Shown piece by piece: positions 6,280-7,572 of a stretch of 7,572 nucleotides of DNA; position 1 is the stretch's first letter; the number at the start of each line of letters is the position of its first letter. The stretch spans positions 1 to 7,572 of the forward strand of contig CAIXOY010000108.1 in the NCBI GenBank assembly GCA_903921135.1. Direction: 5' to 3'. The position numbers were made by a program, and so were the translations under genes. This DNA is from an uncultured Gammaproteobacteria bacterium. Its GTDB lineage: Bacteria; Pseudomonadota; Gammaproteobacteria; Pseudomonadales; UBA5518. Below the pieces are notes generated by a model. That model had not been told where the DNA came from. It did no database searches and was given only the letters and a program-made list of their open reading frames with translations.

Positions 6280-7031
6280 GCCGTCCTTTTCTGCTGGAAG
6301 CCAGGGATGTCTCGTATCGTGCCGGTGCGCAGCCCATTCTTGAACACGTCTCGCTGCGCCTGCACGAGGAAGAGATCCTCACGCTGATCGGCCCGAACGG
6401 CGCGGGCAAGACCACTCTGCTGAAGATCCTGATCGGCCTCGCACAACCGGCCTCCGGCAGTGTCTGGCGGCGCGAGGGGCTGCGCGTCGGCTACATGCCG
6501 CAGAAGCTGCAGATCGATGCCGCGCTGCCGCTTTCGGCGGGTCGTTTCCTGCAGGTGGCCGAGCGCGACATGGCACGTGTGCACGAGGTGGCATCGGAGG
6601 TGGGGGTTGAGCGCTTGCTGGAGACACCGATCGCATCGGTCTCCGGCGGTGAACTGCAGCGTCTGCTGCTGGCGCGCGCACTGCTGCGCGATCCCGAGTT
6701 GCTGCTGCTCGACGAACCCGTCCAGGGCGTGGACATCGCCGGGCAGGCAGAGCTTTATGCGCTGATCCGCGAGGTACGCACACGACACCGCTGCGCGGTG
6801 CTGATGATCTCGCACGACCTGCACGTGGTGATGGCCTCCACCGACACGGTGCTCTGCCTGAACCGTCATGTCTGCTGCGCTGGTCGGCCCGAAGTGGTAA
6901 GCAACGACCCGGCCTATCTGCAGCTCTTCGGGCGTCAGGCCGCCGAGCAGATCGCCGTCTACACCCATCACCACGACCACGCACACGACATGCACGGCAA
7001 TGTGATCGGGGAGCACCATCACCATGGATGA
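6276..7031 (+). CDS. znuC: Zinc ABC transporter ATP-binding protein ZnuC
   Basis: Cytoplasmic ATPase that drives zinc import with ZnuB and ZnuA. Seen in 251 residues: Walker A GPNGAGKT (39-46), Q-loop Gln76 (MPQK), signature VSGGE (122-126), Walker B LLLLDEP (142-148) and the H-loop His180. After the ABC domain comes a His-rich tail at 231-250 with ten histidines (HHHDHAHDMH, then HHHH at the end), a likely metal-sensing or metal-holding segment. The start is GTG at 6276; it fits the family N-terminus but has no good Shine-Dalgarno nearby (GGGAG at 6242-6246 is too far) and overlaps the stop of a small upstream ORF. It overlaps znuB by 8 bases. The low-zinc response expected for this operon cannot be confirmed, since no Zur site was recognised. 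Confidence 0.95.
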   Translation: MSRPFLLEARDVSYRAGAQPILEHVSLRLHEEEILTLIGPNGAGKTTLLKILIGLAQPASGSVWRREGLRVGYMPQKLQIDAALPLSAGRFLQVAERDMARVHEVASEVGVERLLETPIASVSGGELQRLLLARALLRDPELLLLDEPVQGVDIAGQAELYALIREVRTRHRCAVLMISHDLHVVMASTDTVLCLNRHVCCAGRPEVVSNDPAYLQLFGRQAAEQIAVYTHHHDHAHDMHGNVIGEHHHHG

Positions 7032-7572
7032 GCTGCTGTGGCGGGCAGCGGCGGCCGGTGTCGGCGTCGCGGGGCTTTCCGGCGCACTGGGCTGTTTTCT
7101 GGTGTGGCGGCGCATGGCGTTTTTCGGCGATACGCTCTCGCACGCCGCGCTGCTCGGCGTGGCACTTGGCATCGCCTTGAACATTGCAGCGCCCGTTGCG
7201 GCGCTCGGGCTTTGCCTCGGCGTGGCAGCGGTGTTCGCATGGCTCGAGCGCCGTGCCAGCGTGGCATCGGACACGCTGCTTGCCGTGATCGCACACGGTT
7301 CGCTCGCGGTGGGTGTGATCGCCGTGTCGCTGCTCGCGCCGCGCGGTGGTGGTCTGGAAGCGCTGCTCTTCGGCGAGTTGCTGGCGGTGGGCGAGCGGGA
7401 ACTGCAGCTCATCTCTTCGGTAGGGTTGGTGGTCGCACTGGTGGCAGCACGCTGCTGGCGCGACTGGCTGGCGATCGCTGTCCACGAGGATCTCGCGCGC
7501 ATCGAAGGGGTCGCGGTGGAACGCGCGCGGCTGCTGCAACTGCTCTGCATCGCAGCATTGATCGGGGTGGCA
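7024..7572 (+). CDS. znuB: Zinc ABC transporter membrane protein ZnuB (3' truncated by window)
   Basis: Inner-membrane permease of the zinc importer. The frame opens at ATG 7024 and is still open at the window end, giving 183 residues of a protein usually around 260-270 long. Seen: an N-terminal hydrophobic segment, the family motif RRMAFFGDTLSHAALLGVALG (residues about 30-50), then several hydrophobic stretches including APVAALGLCLGVAAVFAW (57-74), LLAVIAHGSLAVGVIAVSLL (85-104), ISSVGLVVALVAA (131-143) and LLQLLCIAALIGVA at the cut end. GGGGAG at 7008-7013 lies 10 bases upstream, inside the His codons of znuC, and supports this start. The 8-base overlap with znuC indicates coupled translation. 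The true stop is outside the window. Confidence 0.93.
   Translation, partial: MDELLWRAAAAGVGVAGLSGALGCFLVWRRMAFFGDTLSHAALLGVALGIALNIAAPVAALGLCLGVAAVFAWLERRASVASDTLLAVIAHGSLAVGVIAVSLLAPRGGGLEALLFGELLAVGERELQLISSVGLVVALVAARCWRDWLAIAVHEDLARIEGVAVERARLLQLLCIAALIGVA

Noticed and set aside
6207..7550. A 447-codon open frame on the minus strand opposite znuC and znuB
   Set aside because: Low-complexity Ser/Ala/Arg/Thr-rich product opposite two well-supported transporter genes; a shadow frame.
1..7572. A new defence, CRISPR or mobile system
   Set aside because: All long frames on the coding strands match well-known housekeeping or zinc-uptake families; no spaced repeat array, transposase, integrase or attachment site was seen.

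Overview
This is a GC-rich stretch of chromosome from what looks like a gammaproteobacterium. From memory, the gene order (dsbA, cytochrome c4, cytochrome c5, engB, polA, then the zinc transporter znuA/znuC/znuB) is the one seen around polA in Pseudomonas and relatives. The left edge also carries palindromes of the Pseudomonas/Xanthomonadales REP type. The genus cannot be fixed from the sequence alone. Apart from the edge-truncated znuB the window is densely coded, with eight genes and no intergenic gap above about 140 bases.

Layout, left to right. Bases 1-137 hold a cluster of REP-like palindromes downstream of dsbA. Bases 138-1787 are a leftward three-gene operon for envelope redox functions: cytochrome c5, diheme cytochrome c4 and the disulfide oxidoreductase DsbA (transcribed in that order). 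A divergent intergenic region (1788-1891) separates it from rightward engB, a ribosome-assembly GTPase. engB runs tail to tail into leftward polA, and the two stop codons overlap. polA (2527-5274) is a full DNA polymerase I with 5' nuclease, proofreading and polymerase motifs intact. Its ATG overlaps the stop codon of the upstream gene, a znuA-type zinc-binding protein (5271-6161), so znuA and polA look like one translationally coupled unit. A 114-base divergent region (6162-6275) leads into rightward znuC and znuB; znuB is cut by the window end.

How the genes work together. ZnuA (periplasmic binding), ZnuC (ATPase) and ZnuB (membrane channel) form one high-affinity zinc importer, split over two divergent transcripts. 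DsbA and the two c-type cytochromes all act in the periplasm on thiol/disulfide and electron-transfer chemistry. EngB and Pol I are core housekeeping.

I found no defence system, CRISPR array, tRNA, rRNA, insertion sequence or clearly novel multi-gene system. The points worth a second look are differences from the usual layout: coupling of polA to znuA, loss of the space where a Spot 42/ErsA-type sRNA normally sits between polA and engB, absence of zur from its usual place before znuC with a 25-codon ORF there instead, an unusual DsbA active site (CSHC with Thr before the cis-proline), and a His-rich tail on ZnuC combined with a ZnuA lacking a His-rich loop.
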